Shown here in pieces: positions 7,861 through 17,600 of a DNA stretch of 64,000 nucleotides (the first letter of the stretch is position 1; each line of letters starts with the position of its first letter). The DNA is taken from NCBI RefSeq assembly GCF_900110435.1, contig NZ_FODT01000010.1, positions 62,001-126,000 of the forward strand, written 5' to 3'. Made by a program: the position numbers and the translations under genes. Origin of the DNA: Rhodopseudomonas pseudopalustris. Its GTDB lineage: Bacteria; Pseudomonadota; Alphaproteobacteria; Rhizobiales; Xanthobacteraceae. A model generated the notes under the pieces. That model searched no databases. It worked only from the letters and a program-made list of their open reading frames with translations, and was not told the DNA's origin.

Positions 7861-10353
7861 ATGCGATTGCTGCTGCGGTTTTTCGGCTTTCTGTTCGCAG
7901 CCGGGACGATCGTGTTTCTGGTCGGCGTCGCCGGCGCGGCCGGGATGATCTGGCACTTCTCCAAGGACTTGCCCGACTACTCTCAGCTCCAGGATTATGA
8001 GCCGCCGGTGATGACACGCGTCCACGCGTCGGACGGATCGCTGCTCGGCGAATACTCCAAGGAGCGGCGGCTGTATCTGCCGATTCAGGCCGTGCCGAAG
8101 CCGGTGATCAACGCCTTCCTCGCCGCCGAAGACAAGAACTTCTACGAGCACGGCGGCATCGACTATTCGGGCATGGCGCGCGCCGCGATCCTGTACGCCC
8201 AGAACATCGGCTCCAACCGCCGTCCGCAGGGCGCTTCGACGATCACTCAGCAGGTCGCCAAGAACTTCCTGCTCACCAACGAGGTGTCCTTTACCCGTAA
8301 GATCAAGGAAGCCTTGCTGGCGATGCGGATCGAGCGCGCCTATTCGAAGGACCGCATCCTCGAACTGTATCTCAACGAGATCTATCTCGGTCTCGGTGCC
8401 TACGGAATCGCCGCCGCCTCGCTGGTGTATTTCGACAAGTCGGTGAACGAACTGACGGTGTCGGAGGCGGCCTATCTGGCCGCTCTGCCGAAGGCGCCCG
8501 CGGTGCTGCACCCGATCCGCAACCACGACCGCGCGGTCGAGCGTCGCAACTACGTGATCGACCGCTTGCTCGAGAACGGCTGGGTCAAGCAGGCCGACGC
8601 CGACAAGGCGCGCAAGGAGCCGCTGACCGTCACCAGCCGCAGCACCGGCGCGCACACCTTCGCCGGCGAATACTTCGCCGAGGAGGTTCGCCGCGACATC
8701 TTCGAACGCTACGGCGAGAAGAAGCTTTATGAAGGCGGGCTGTCGGTGCGCACCACGCTCGATCCCAAGCTGCAGGTCGAGGCGCGCAAGACCATGACCG
8801 CCGGCCTCGTCAAATTCGACGAGGCGCAGGGCTGGCGCGGGTCGGCGTCGAAGCTCGACATCAGCGGCGACTGGGGCGTGAAACTCGCCGACGTCAAATC
8901 ACTGTCCGACATCTCGCCCTGGCGGATGGCCGTGGTGCTGGACACCTCCGATCAGTCGGCGCGGATCGGCTTCCAGCCGGGCCGTGAACTCGGCGGCGCC
9001 GTATCGAAGCAGCGCGAGACCGGGCTGATCACGCTCGACGGCGTGAAATGGGCGAAACCGGCGGCCGGCCCGCAGCGCGGCCGGACCCCCGGATCGGTCT
9101 CGCAGGTGCTGGCGGCCGGCGACATCATCTATGCCGATCCGCTGCTCGACAAGGAAGGCAAGCCGGTCGAAGGACAATACCGGCTGCGCCAGATCCCCGA
9201 AGTCTCGGGCGCGATGGTGGCGATGGACCCGTGGACCGGCCGCGTGGTGGCGATGGTCGGCGGCTTCTCGTTCGACCAGAGCCAGTTCAATCGCGCCACC
9301 CAGGCTTATCGGCAGCCCGGCTCGTCGTTCAAGCCGCTGGTGTATTCGGCGGCGATGGACAATGGCTATACGCCGTCGACCGTGGTGGTGGACGCCCCGA
9401 TCGAGATCGATCAGGGCCAGGGCGCCGCCGTGTGGCGACCGGAGAACTATTCGACCGGCAAGTATTACGGCCCGCAGACCCTGCGCAACGCGCTGCAGAA
9501 GTCGCTCAACACCGTGACGGTTCGATTGGCCCAGGATGTCGGAATGCCGCTGATCGGCGAATACGCCAAGCGGTTCGGCGTCTATGACGAACTGCCGAAC
9601 TATCTATCCTATGCGCTCGGCGCCGGTGAGACCACGGTGATGCGGATGGTCACCGCCTATTCGATGTTCGCCAATGGCGGGCGGCGGGTGAAGGCGACGC
9701 TGATCGACCGTATCCAGGACCGCTACGGCCGCACCATCTTCAAGCACGACGCCCGCGAATGCCGCGGCTGCGACGCGCCGGAAGGGTGGAAGAACCAGGC
9801 CGAGCCACAGCTCATCGATCGCCGCGAACAGGTGCTCGATCCGATGACGGCCTACCAGATCACGTCGATGATGGAGGGCGTGGTGCAGGCTGGCACCGCG
9901 ACGGTCCTGCGTGAGGTCGGCAAGCCGATCGCAGGCAAGACCGGCACCACCAATGACGAGAAGGACGCCTGGTTCATCGGCTTCTCGCCGGATCTCGTGG
10001 TCGGCATCTATTTCGGCTACGACAAGCCGCGCAATCTCGGCCGCGGCGCCACCGGCGGCCATCTCGCGGCTCCAGTCGCCAAGGACTTCTTCAAGCTCGC
10101 GCTGGCCGACAAGCCGGCGGTGCCGTTCCGCGTGCCGGCCGGCATCAAGCTGATCCGCGTCGACGCCAAGAGCGGAATGCGCGCCGGCCCGGGCGACGGC
10201 GGCCGCACCATCCTCGAGGCGTTCAAGCCGGGCACCGCGCCGCCGGACAATTATTCGGTGATCGGCGTCGCCGACGCAGATGGCCGCCAGCAGCAGATGG
10301 CGCCGCCCGACGATCGCGGCTTCATGCGACCGGGGACAGGCGGCCTCTACTGA
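7861..10353 (+). CDS. mrcA: Penicillin-binding protein 1A
   Basis: An 830-residue bifunctional peptidoglycan synthase. One N-terminal membrane anchor (residues 5-31) is followed by the GT51 glycosyltransferase domain with catalytic glutamate E90 in AAEDKNFYEHGG and the QGASTITQQ motif. The transpeptidase domain has S488-x-x-K491 (QPGSSFKP), a KSLN motif, and K693-T-G. It polymerises lipid II and cross-links strands at the outer face of the inner membrane. Its length and the insert between the two catalytic domains fit class A PBP1A. The position directly after amiC and before prfB is an order I recall from Rhodopseudomonas and Bradyrhizobium. Confidence 0.96.
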   Translation: MRLLLRFFGFLFAAGTIVFLVGVAGAAGMIWHFSKDLPDYSQLQDYEPPVMTRVHASDGSLLGEYSKERRLYLPIQAVPKPVINAFLAAEDKNFYEHGGIDYSGMARAAILYAQNIGSNRRPQGASTITQQVAKNFLLTNEVSFTRKIKEALLAMRIERAYSKDRILELYLNEIYLGLGAYGIAAASLVYFDKSVNELTVSEAAYLAALPKAPAVLHPIRNHDRAVERRNYVIDRLLENGWVKQADADKARKEPLTVTSRSTGAHTFAGEYFAEEVRRDIFERYGEKKLYEGGLSVRTTLDPKLQVEARKTMTAGLVKFDEAQGWRGSASKLDISGDWGVKLADVKSLSDISPWRMAVVLDTSDQSARIGFQPGRELGGAVSKQRETGLITLDGVKWAKPAAGPQRGRTPGSVSQVLAAGDIIYADPLLDKEGKPVEGQYRLRQIPEVSGAMVAMDPWTGRVVAMVGGFSFDQSQFNRATQAYRQPGSSFKPLVYSAAMDNGYTPSTVVVDAPIEIDQGQGAAVWRPENYSTGKYYGPQTLRNALQKSLNTVTVRLAQDVGMPLIGEYAKRFGVYDELPNYLSYALGAGETTVMRMVTAYSMFANGGRRVKATLIDRIQDRYGRTIFKHDARECRGCDAPEGWKNQAEPQLIDRREQVLDPMTAYQITSMMEGVVQAGTATVLREVGKPIAGKTGTTNDEKDAWFIGFSPDLVVGIYFGYDKPRNLGRGATGGHLAAPVAKDFFKLALADKPAVPFRVPAGIKLIRVDAKSGMRAGPGDGGRTILEAFKPGTAPPDNYSVIGVADADGRQQQMAPPDDRGFMRPGTGGLY

Positions 10354-10457
10354 CGGGCCGCTTGATCGGGGCGATTGCGCTTTGCCGCGCCGCCCGCTAA
10401 ATCGCGTCTCACACCTTTGCGGCCACCCTTGCGGTCGCGCTGCCCATCAGAGATTCC

Positions 10458-11589
10458 ATGCGCGCAGAAATCGAACGCCTCGTTGAAGAGATCAAGCAGT
10501 CAGTCGGGCTGCTGAGGAGGCATCTTTGACGTCGACCAGTCGACCGTCCGCCTCGCGGAGCTGAACAAGCTCGCCGAGGATCCCGACCTCTGGAACGATC
10601 CGCAGAAGGCCCAGAAGCTGATGCAGGAGCGCACCTCGCTGGAGGATGCGCTGACCGGCATCGGCAAGGTCGAGCGTGATCTCACCGACAATGTCGAGAT
10701 GATCGAACTCGGCGAGGCCGAGGGCGACGACGGCGTCGTCAGCGAGGCCGAGGCGGCGCTCAAGGCGCTGAAGAAGGAAGTGGCGCGGCGCGAGCTCGAG
10801 GCGCTGCTGTCGGGCGAGGCCGACCGCTTCGACAGCTATCTCGAAGTCCACGCTGGCGCCGGCGGCACCGAGAGCCAGGACTGGGCCTCGATGCTGTTGC
10901 GGATGTACACGCGCTGGGCAGAGAAGCACGGCTTCAAGATTGAATATCTCGAAGAGTCCGAGGGCGAAGAGGCCGGCATCAAATCGGCGACGATTCAGAT
11001 CTCGGGCCACAACGCCTATGGCTGGCTGAAAACCGAGGCCGGCGTGCATCGCTTGGTTCGCATCTCGCCGTTCGATTCCAATGCCCGGCGGCACACCTCG
11101 TTCTCGTCGGTGCAGATCTTCCCGGTGATCGACAATTCGATCAAGATCGACATCGCGGAATCCGACGTCCGCGTCGATACGATGCGCTCCGGCGGCGCAG
11201 GCGGCCAGCACGTCAACAAGACCGAATCCGCGGTGCGGTTGACGCATATTCCCACCGGCGTCGCGGTGGTCTGTCAGGCCGGCCGCTCGCAGCACAAGAA
11301 CCGCGCCCAGGCGTGGGACATGCTGCGCGCGCGATTGTACGAGATCGAACTGAAGAAGCGCGAGGAGCAGGCCGCCGCCGATCAGGCCGCCAAGACCGAG
11401 ATCGGCTGGGGCCACCAGATCCGGTCCTACGTGCTGCAGCCCTATCAGATGGTCAAGGACCTGCGCACCGGCGTGCAGACCTCCGACACCGCCGGCGTGC
11501 TCGACGGCGACCTCGACGAATTCATGGCCGCGACCCTGGCGCAGCGCGCATTCGGGACCGGGCCGGGCAGTGTCGAGGATGTGGAGTAA
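10458..11589 (+). CDS. prfB: Peptide chain release factor 2 (programmed +1 frameshift)
   Basis: RF2 recognises UGA and UAA and triggers peptide release. The gene is in two phases. A 23-codon zero frame starts at ATG 10458 and ends at TGA 10527-10529. The +1 frame resumes at GAC 10528 and continues to 11589, giving about 376 residues. The shift site is textbook: the Shine-Dalgarno-like AGGAGG at 10515-10520 lies three bases before CTT TGA C. The SPF anticodon-like tripeptide ([10 protein letters not shown]) marks RF2 rather than RF1, and G248-G249-Q250 is the peptidyl-transferase-centre motif. Annotations starting at an internal ATG (for example 10621) would lose the N-terminal domain. Confidence 0.96.
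10515..10530 (+). promoter_or_regulatory. prfB programmed frameshift signal
   Basis: AGGAGG (10515-10520), spacer CAT, then CTT TGA C (10524-10530). The internal Shine-Dalgarno sequence at the E. coli spacing promotes slippage of the CTT-reading tRNA into the +1 frame when RF2 is scarce, so RF2 regulates its own synthesis. Confidence 0.93.
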
Positions 11590-11604
11590 CGGCCTCTGCG
11601 ACTA

Positions 11605-12243
11605 TTAGTTCAGCGGTTGGGCGTTTGGACCGCAACGCCATCGCTGCGCTGCAATTCGAAGGAGCGCATCCTTAAATCTAGCTGGAATGTGGTCGCCAGC
11701 CAGACGTCTGGTATCAACGTACAATGGAATGGATCGGGGGAAGGGTGACTTGGTTAGTCTCAGCTCACCTCCCTCAATTCGCGTCCCATCGATTTGATTC
11801 ATTAGAATTTTCTCATCGTCTGACCACCTGGGCGCATCGAAAGTTTCATCCATGGGTCTGACAATGGTTTTCAGCGCGGTCGATGAGCCTTTCTTTTCTC
11901 CAATTCCGGCGATCAGTAGTCCGCAGAATATGCCGTCGGCTTTTGATCCCGACGTGATGTCAATGCCGGATCGATTTGGCGAGGGCTTTCCCTTCCTGTG
12001 GACATACCACGTCCCACGTTCGAGCTGCTGCTCGGCCCAATATCGAACGCCGTGAGTAGTGCAGTCACGCCAAAGGGTGGGATGGTACAAATACAGCTCA
12101 ATCGCTTCGATCGGCCACTGCCTTGTGCCCCGCTCGATTTGATAGTCAAGAATGAGCGTTTGTGCCGCGCTGTAGAAACGATCGCGGATTTCGTCGAATG
12201 AATTCGAGTTTCTGAAATCAGGTAGGACGCTGTCAATATCCAT
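11605..12243 (-). CDS. Hypothetical protein, probably recently acquired
   Basis: A 212-residue protein whose function I do not recognise. Readable stretches include AIELYLYHPTLWRDCTTHG, RGTWYVHRKG, SGIDITSG and FCGLLIAGIG. The pattern of Trp-Tyr-x-His, then SG(V/I)DIT, then GGLLI resembles a family of small uncharacterised bacterial proteins that I cannot name with certainty. It has no signal peptide or membrane span. It lies between prfB and the M23 gene, convergent with prfB with only 15 bases between stops. The DNA is clearly richer in A and T than its neighbours, with codons such as AAT, TTT and ATT at raised frequency. That suggests horizontal insertion. Confidence 0.75.
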   Translation of the reverse strand: MDIDSVLPDFRNSNSFDEIRDRFYSAAQTLILDYQIERGTRQWPIEAIELYLYHPTLWRDCTTHGVRYWAEQQLERGTWYVHRKGKPSPNRSGIDITSGSKADGIFCGLLIAGIGEKKGSSTALKTIVRPMDETFDAPRWSDDEKILMNQIDGTRIEGGELRLTKSPFPRSIPLYVDTRRLAGDHIPARFKDALLRIAAQRWRCGPNAQPLN

Positions 12244-12315
12244 GCTTCTGCACTTGGTTGGTTGTCAACTAACCCACCATTTTCCAAAAGTGCCTCTCAG
12301 TCAATTCCATTGCTA

Positions 12316-13695
12316 CTAACCCGCCCCAGCCAGCCTCACCCCCGCGCGCAAAAACTTCTGCGGGTCGACGGCTTCGCCGTCGATGCGGGTTTCGTAGTGC
12401 AAATGCGGGCCGGTGGACCGGCCGGTGGAGCCGACTTCGCCGATCACCTGGCCGATCTGGATGCTCTGGCCGACCTTGGCGATGATCTTCGACAGGTGGC
12501 CGTAGCGGGTCGACAGGCCGTTGCCGTGGTCGATCTCGACCATCTGGCCGTAGCCGCCCTGCCAGCCGGCATTCACTACCTTGCCGATCGCGGTGGCGCG
12601 GACCGGGTCGCCGGATGAGGCGCGGAAATCGAGGCCGGTGTGCATCGCCGGGCGGCCGAGAAACGGATCGCTGCGGACGCCGAAGCCGGACGAGAATTCG
12701 ACGTTGCCGATCACCGGCTTGCGATACGGCACCAGCGACAGGGCCCGGTTGAGGCGGTCGAGCTGGGCGCGGCCGAGGTTGATCCGATAGAGCTGGCGGT
12801 CGAACGAGCTGGCATTGGTCGACGGCGCCTTCAACGGCACGAACGGACCGCCGATGCCGGCGCGCGGTGCAGCGGCTTCCAGCCCGCGGGTGTCGAGGCC
12901 GAGATCGGTGAAGACGCCGCGCATCCGGCGGGCGCGGGTTTCGTAGGATTCTTCGACGGAGCCGAGCGCCGCGATCTGCCGCTTCTCGACCTGATCGAGC
13001 GACTGCTCGAGCTTGGAGAGCGCGGTGTCGAGGCCCTGCGCCTTGGCGTATTGCGTGGTCGGCAGCGCCGGCGCGGCTGCGGGAGAACGCGACTCCAGCC
13101 GCGCCTCGCGGTCCGGCGGCGCGACGAAGATCACGGTGTCGTTGATCGGCGAAGGCTTCAGCGGCCCGGCCGGCGCAGTGTCGGTCGACGGCGTCCGCGA
13201 GCTCTTGATGCTGCCGGTGACCACGACGTCGGGCAGGGTGTTCAGCGCACTGGCGCGCGACTCCAGCATGGTCTGGCGTCGCATCACCTGATCGAGCTTC
13301 TGGTCGAATTGCTCCTGATCGAGCAGCTGCCGGCTGGTAGTGCGATCGACCTTGGCGCGCAGCTCGGCGATGCGATCCTCATAGGCGTATTGCATCTCCG
13401 CCTGGCGGGCGATCAGCCTCGTCAGCACATCGTCGCGGAATGCGAAGTAAGTGGCGGTGGCCGCCGACCAGCAGCCCAGCGCAACGATGGTGCCGACCAC
13501 GATCCAGAACACCACCGGCCCGATCCGGACCTGCTTGCCGGCATGGGCGATGGTGTAGCTGGAGGCCTCGGCGGGGACTTCAGGAGAAGGCCTTTGCCCC
13601 GGATGCGGGCGCTGCGCCCGGTGCGGCTGCGGCCGGCCGTAGTTCGGGGCGTGGTTGGGATGGTGTTCGGAAGGGTGACCGGAACGGTAGGACAT
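12316..13695 (-). CDS. M23-family metallopeptidase with N-terminal membrane anchor and coiled coil
   Basis: A 459-residue bitopic protein. Its N-terminus is a His/Pro-rich cytoplasmic tail, followed by a membrane span at about 60-85 (VVFWIVVGTIVALGCWSAA). A periplasmic coiled-coil segment (about 95-150 and 230-260) leads to a C-terminal LytM/M23 domain (about 335-455). Zinc-site motifs are HTGLDF and HLHYE, both with intact histidines, so it is likely an active endopeptidase rather than a degenerate EnvC-like activator. The family cuts peptide cross-bridges in peptidoglycan during growth or division. Start ATG 13695. Confidence 0.9.
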   Translation of the reverse strand: MSYRSGHPSEHHPNHAPNYGRPQPHRAQRPHPGQRPSPEVPAEASSYTIAHAGKQVRIGPVVFWIVVGTIVALGCWSAATATYFAFRDDVLTRLIARQAEMQYAYEDRIAELRAKVDRTTSRQLLDQEQFDQKLDQVMRRQTMLESRASALNTLPDVVVTGSIKSSRTPSTDTAPAGPLKPSPINDTVIFVAPPDREARLESRSPAAAPALPTTQYAKAQGLDTALSKLEQSLDQVEKRQIAALGSVEESYETRARRMRGVFTDLGLDTRGLEAAAPRAGIGGPFVPLKAPSTNASSFDRQLYRINLGRAQLDRLNRALSLVPYRKPVIGNVEFSSGFGVRSDPFLGRPAMHTGLDFRASSGDPVRATAIGKVVNAGWQGGYGQMVEIDHGNGLSTRYGHLSKIIAKVGQSIQIGQVIGEVGSTGRSTGPHLHYETRIDGEAVDPQKFLRAGVRLAGAG

Positions 13696-13783
13696 CGATA
13701 CTCCCGCGCCTGACGGAAACAGTCAGTCGGCTCAACGCGCGGGCAGATTTGACCCCCTCATGGTTAATTTTCGGAGAATGGAT

Positions 13784-14446
13784 TCACAACAATTGCGCTG
13801 CTGCGAGGACCTGGTCGGCATGGCCGTCGACCTTCACATTTCGCCATACACGGGCGACCTTTCCGTCGCCGCCGATCAGAACCGTGCTGCGAATAACCCC
13901 TTCGAACTTGCGGCCATACAACGATTTCTCGCCCCAGGCGCCATACGCTTGGAGCATCTCATGGGTGGGGTCGGAGAGCAGCGGCGTCGCAAGGTCGTGC
14001 TTGTCGCGAAACGAATCCTGCGCCTTCACCGAATCCGCGGACACGCCGACCACTGCGGTCCCGCAGGCCTCGAACGACTGCTTGAGGCGGGTGAAGTCGA
14101 TCGCCTCCTTGGTGCAGCCCGGCGTGTTCGCGCGCGGGTAGAAGAAGATCACGAGCTTTCTGCCGGAGAAGCTTGAGAGCGTTACGGAATCGCCGCCGTC
14201 GCGGGGCAGGGTGAAGGCCGGCGCCTTGGCGCCCTCGGCGAGACCGGCGACGGTCGGGGTTGCGAGCTTCGCCGCAGTCGCTTTGCCGGGGGCTTTGGCC
14301 TTGGCCGCAGCCAATGGCTTCGCCTTTGCAGCGGCAGTCTTGCTCGCGGATGTCGCGGCGGACTTCTTGGCCGGGGCCGGAGATTTCGCCGCCGGCTTTT
14401 TCGCGGTCGCCGATTTCGGGGATTTGTCGCGCGATTGCTTGGACAT
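13784..14446 (-). CDS. bcp: Peroxiredoxin, Bcp/PrxQ type, with Lys/Ala-rich N-terminal tail
   Basis: A 220-residue protein. The thioredoxin-fold AhpC/TSA domain fills the last ~150 residues (KAPAFTLPRDGG onward), with the peroxidatic cysteine in NTPGCTKEA. The usual PrxQ resolving cysteine five residues later is replaced (TPGCTKEAIDF); another cysteine in FEACGTAVVG is farther along. The first ~65 residues are a repetitive Lys/Ala/Pro/Ser tail (KKPAAKSPAPAKK) like histone H1 or polymer-binding tails. ATG 14446 is preceded by AAGGAAGG, a strong ribosome site; an upstream frame to 14551 lacks one. It reduces organic and hydrogen peroxides. Confidence 0.9.
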   Translation of the reverse strand: MSKQSRDKSPKSATAKKPAAKSPAPAKKSAATSASKTAAAKAKPLAAAKAKAPGKATAAKLATPTVAGLAEGAKAPAFTLPRDGGDSVTLSSFSGRKLVIFFYPRANTPGCTKEAIDFTRLKQSFEACGTAVVGVSADSVKAQDSFRDKHDLATPLLSDPTHEMLQAYGAWGEKSLYGRKFEGVIRSTVLIGGDGKVARVWRNVKVDGHADQVLAAAQLL

Positions 14447-14634
14447 ACGCCTTCCTTTCGTCGCTTTCGGCGGGTCAAACAAGGGTTCGCGGAAATTGCT
14501 GCGGCACCGCTGCTGCTGGGCAAATCCGCCGGCCTCGGGATATGGTTGCAAGGATTCGGTGCCCGGGCCACTCGATTGTGAGAAGGCCGGCCAGCCCGGC
14601 GGCGAGTCAACAGTTCAACCGAGGATAGGCAGAA

Positions 14635-17600
14635 ATGCCGCCACAGGAGCGTATCCTGCGCGTCGGCGCGCAATCCTCCCTCGGCGATCAAGCTGCGACC
14701 GAGCACGTACATCGAGAGGCTATGGCCAGCTACCCGTCGCCCCGCGATTCCGGGCAAGATTCGCAATCAGATGAACATGTAGCCAGGAATTGGCAGGACG
14801 GCGGCTGGGACCCCGAGCCCGAGGAAGCCGGCCGCCACCGTGCCCGCAAACTGCTGTCGCGCAGCAATCTCGGGTTTCATCGTGTCGATGAATCGATGCG
14901 CCGCTGGCGCCATTGGCTGACCGATGAGCCGTGGCTGAAGAGGGTTGCGATCGCCGCCGTCGTCGTCGTCTTGGTGCTGACGGCAGGCTTCGGCGGCCTA
15001 TGGCTGCGGCTCGGCGCCGGGCCGATCAATCTCGATATGGCGACTCCATGGCTGGCCAACGCCATCGAGGAGAATATTGGCCACGGCAACACCGTCGAGG
15101 TCGGCGGCACTCAGATCGAACGGGAGGGCCGAATTCGCATCGCAGTGCGGATCCGCGACATCGTGGTGCGCGATCGCGACCACGTCATCGTCGCGACTGC
15201 GCCGAAGGCGGAAGTTCGGTTGTCCGGCTGGGCGCTGCTGATGGGCAAGCTGCGGGCCGAAAGCCTGCGGCTGGTCGATGCCGAACTGGCGATCCGGATC
15301 ACTCCCGACGGTCAGGTCACGGTGTCGACCGGCGACACCGCGCGGCCGCTCGCCACCGGCGTCGCATCGGCCCGCAGGCCGCCGGAATTTACACTGCCGG
15401 GCCAGGCGCCGACCGCCGCGGCGCCTTCAGGCCAAGGTGACGCGGCATTGCCAGCGCCGCTCGGCAAACCGGCGACCACCGATGGCGACGACGGCATGAA
15501 GAGCTTGCTCGCCGGGCTCGACTGGCTCGACAGCCTGAGCCTCACCGGACTCGACGGCCAGAACCTCAACGAGATCGGCCTGAAGAACGGCAACCTGGTC
15601 GTCGACGACCAGCAGCGCGGCAATCGCTGGAATTTCGAGAATATCAGCCTCAGCCTGCGAAGGCCGACCCGCGGCGGCGTCGCGCTCAGCGTCGGCGAGG
15701 AGGGCGCCAAGGCCTGGTCGCTGCGAGTCCTGGTCGGCCCGGCGCAGGACGGCGTGCGCTCGGTGGAGCTGCATGCCAATCAGGTGCCGACCCGCAACAT
15801 TCTGCTGGCGTTGCGGGTGAAGAATTTGACCTATGGCGCGGATTTCCCGCTGACCGGCGATCTCAAGGGCGAACTCGGCCGCGACGGCCTGCCGACCTAT
15901 TTCCGCGGCAAGCTGGTCGCCGGCGCGGGCACCGTGATCGACTACGACACGCCCGACTATCCGATGGCGATCGATCAGGCGGAGTTCAATTTCGAGTGGG
16001 ACGCCAACCGCCGCGTGCTGGTGGCGCCGTTGAAGGTGATCGCCGGCGCCAACCGCGTCACGCTGCTTGCGTCGGTCGAGCCGCCGAACGGCAACGCGGC
16101 TGATTGGCGACTCAACCTGTCCGGCGGGACCATCGTGCTGCCAGGCGCAGCGGACGAGGCGCCGCTGATCTTCAATCGCATCGCCGTCCGGGTTCGCTTC
16201 GACACCGACAATCGTCGGGTGCTCCTGACACAGGCCGATATCAGCAACGGCGAGATCGGCGTCGCAGGCTCCGGCAGCATCGACTACGGCGCTGAGCCGC
16301 GGCTCAAGCTCGGCTTTGCCGGCACGCCGATGTCGATTTCCGCACTGAAGCGGATGTGGCCGGTCCTGATTGTCCCGGAAGTGCGGGAATGGGTCAATGA
16401 GCGGATCGACAAGGGCTCGATCCAGAGCATCGACATTGCGGTGAACTCGCCGGTCAAGAACCTGTCGCGCCGTGGCCCACCGATCCCTGACGAAGGGCTG
16501 CTCGTCAACATCATCGGCAGCGGCGCGACGATCCATCCGGTCGACGGTATGCCGTCGGTGCGCGACGCCGACATGCGGGTTCGTGTCACCGGCCGCACCG
16601 CAACGGTCGCGGTGGCGCAGGCCAATGCCGAGAGCCCGAGTGGACGCAAGATCGCATTGTCGGACATTCTGTTCGAAGTGCCGGACATGGCGCCGAAGCC
16701 GTCGCCGTCGCGGATCAAGTTCAAACTCGACGGGCCGGTTCAGGCCGTCGCTGAAGTGCTGTCTTCGGGCCGCCTCAGCGATGTCAGCAACGTGCCGATG
16801 GACCCGAATTCGAGCAAGGGGGCGGTCAGCGCCCAGATCATGCTGGGAATGCCAATCCAGCGCCAGCTGACCAAGGCCGACACCGTCTATTCGATCAACG
16901 CCGACGTGAACGGCTTCTCCGCCGACAAGCTCGTGATGGGCCAGAAGCTCGAAGCGAACACGCTGAAGGTGATCGCCAACAACCAGGGCTATCAGGTCAA
17001 AGGCGACGTCAAAATCAACGGCCAGCCGGCGACGCTCGACTATCGCAAGCCGGCGGAGGGCGAAGCCGACGTCCGGCTGCAATCGACGCTCGATGATGCA
17101 AGCCGCGCCAAGCTCGGGCTTGATCTCGGGAGCGCCGTCACCGGCCCGGTGCCGGTCAAGCTGGCCGGCAAGATCGGCGATGGCGATCAGGAGACCAAGC
17201 TCGGCATCGACGCCGATCTCACGGCGGTCAAACTCGACAATGTGCTTCCCGGCTGGACCAAGCCGCCCGGAAAGGCGGCCCGCGCCTCCTTCAACGTGCT
17301 GCAGAAAGGCCAATCGACGCGGTTCGAGGACATCCAGGTCGAAGGCAGCGGGACCTTGATCAAGGGCGCGCTCGAAGTCGATCAGGACGGCGACCTGATC
17401 AACGCCACCTTCCCGGTGTATTCGCCGTCGGAGGGTGACAAGACCACGCTGAAGGCCGATCGCGGCCAGGACGGCGTGCTCAAGGTGGTGATGCGCGGCG
17501 ACGTGTTCGACGGCCGCGGCGTCATCAAGTCGGCATTGTCGGGAACGCAGTCGGATCCGAAGAGCAAGACCAAGGGCATCGATTTCGACCTCGACCTCAA

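Noticed and set aside
15427-17313. Open frame of 628 codons antisense to the AsmA-like gene
   Set aside because: Rich in Arg, His, Asp and Ala with no domain, as expected for an antisense shadow.
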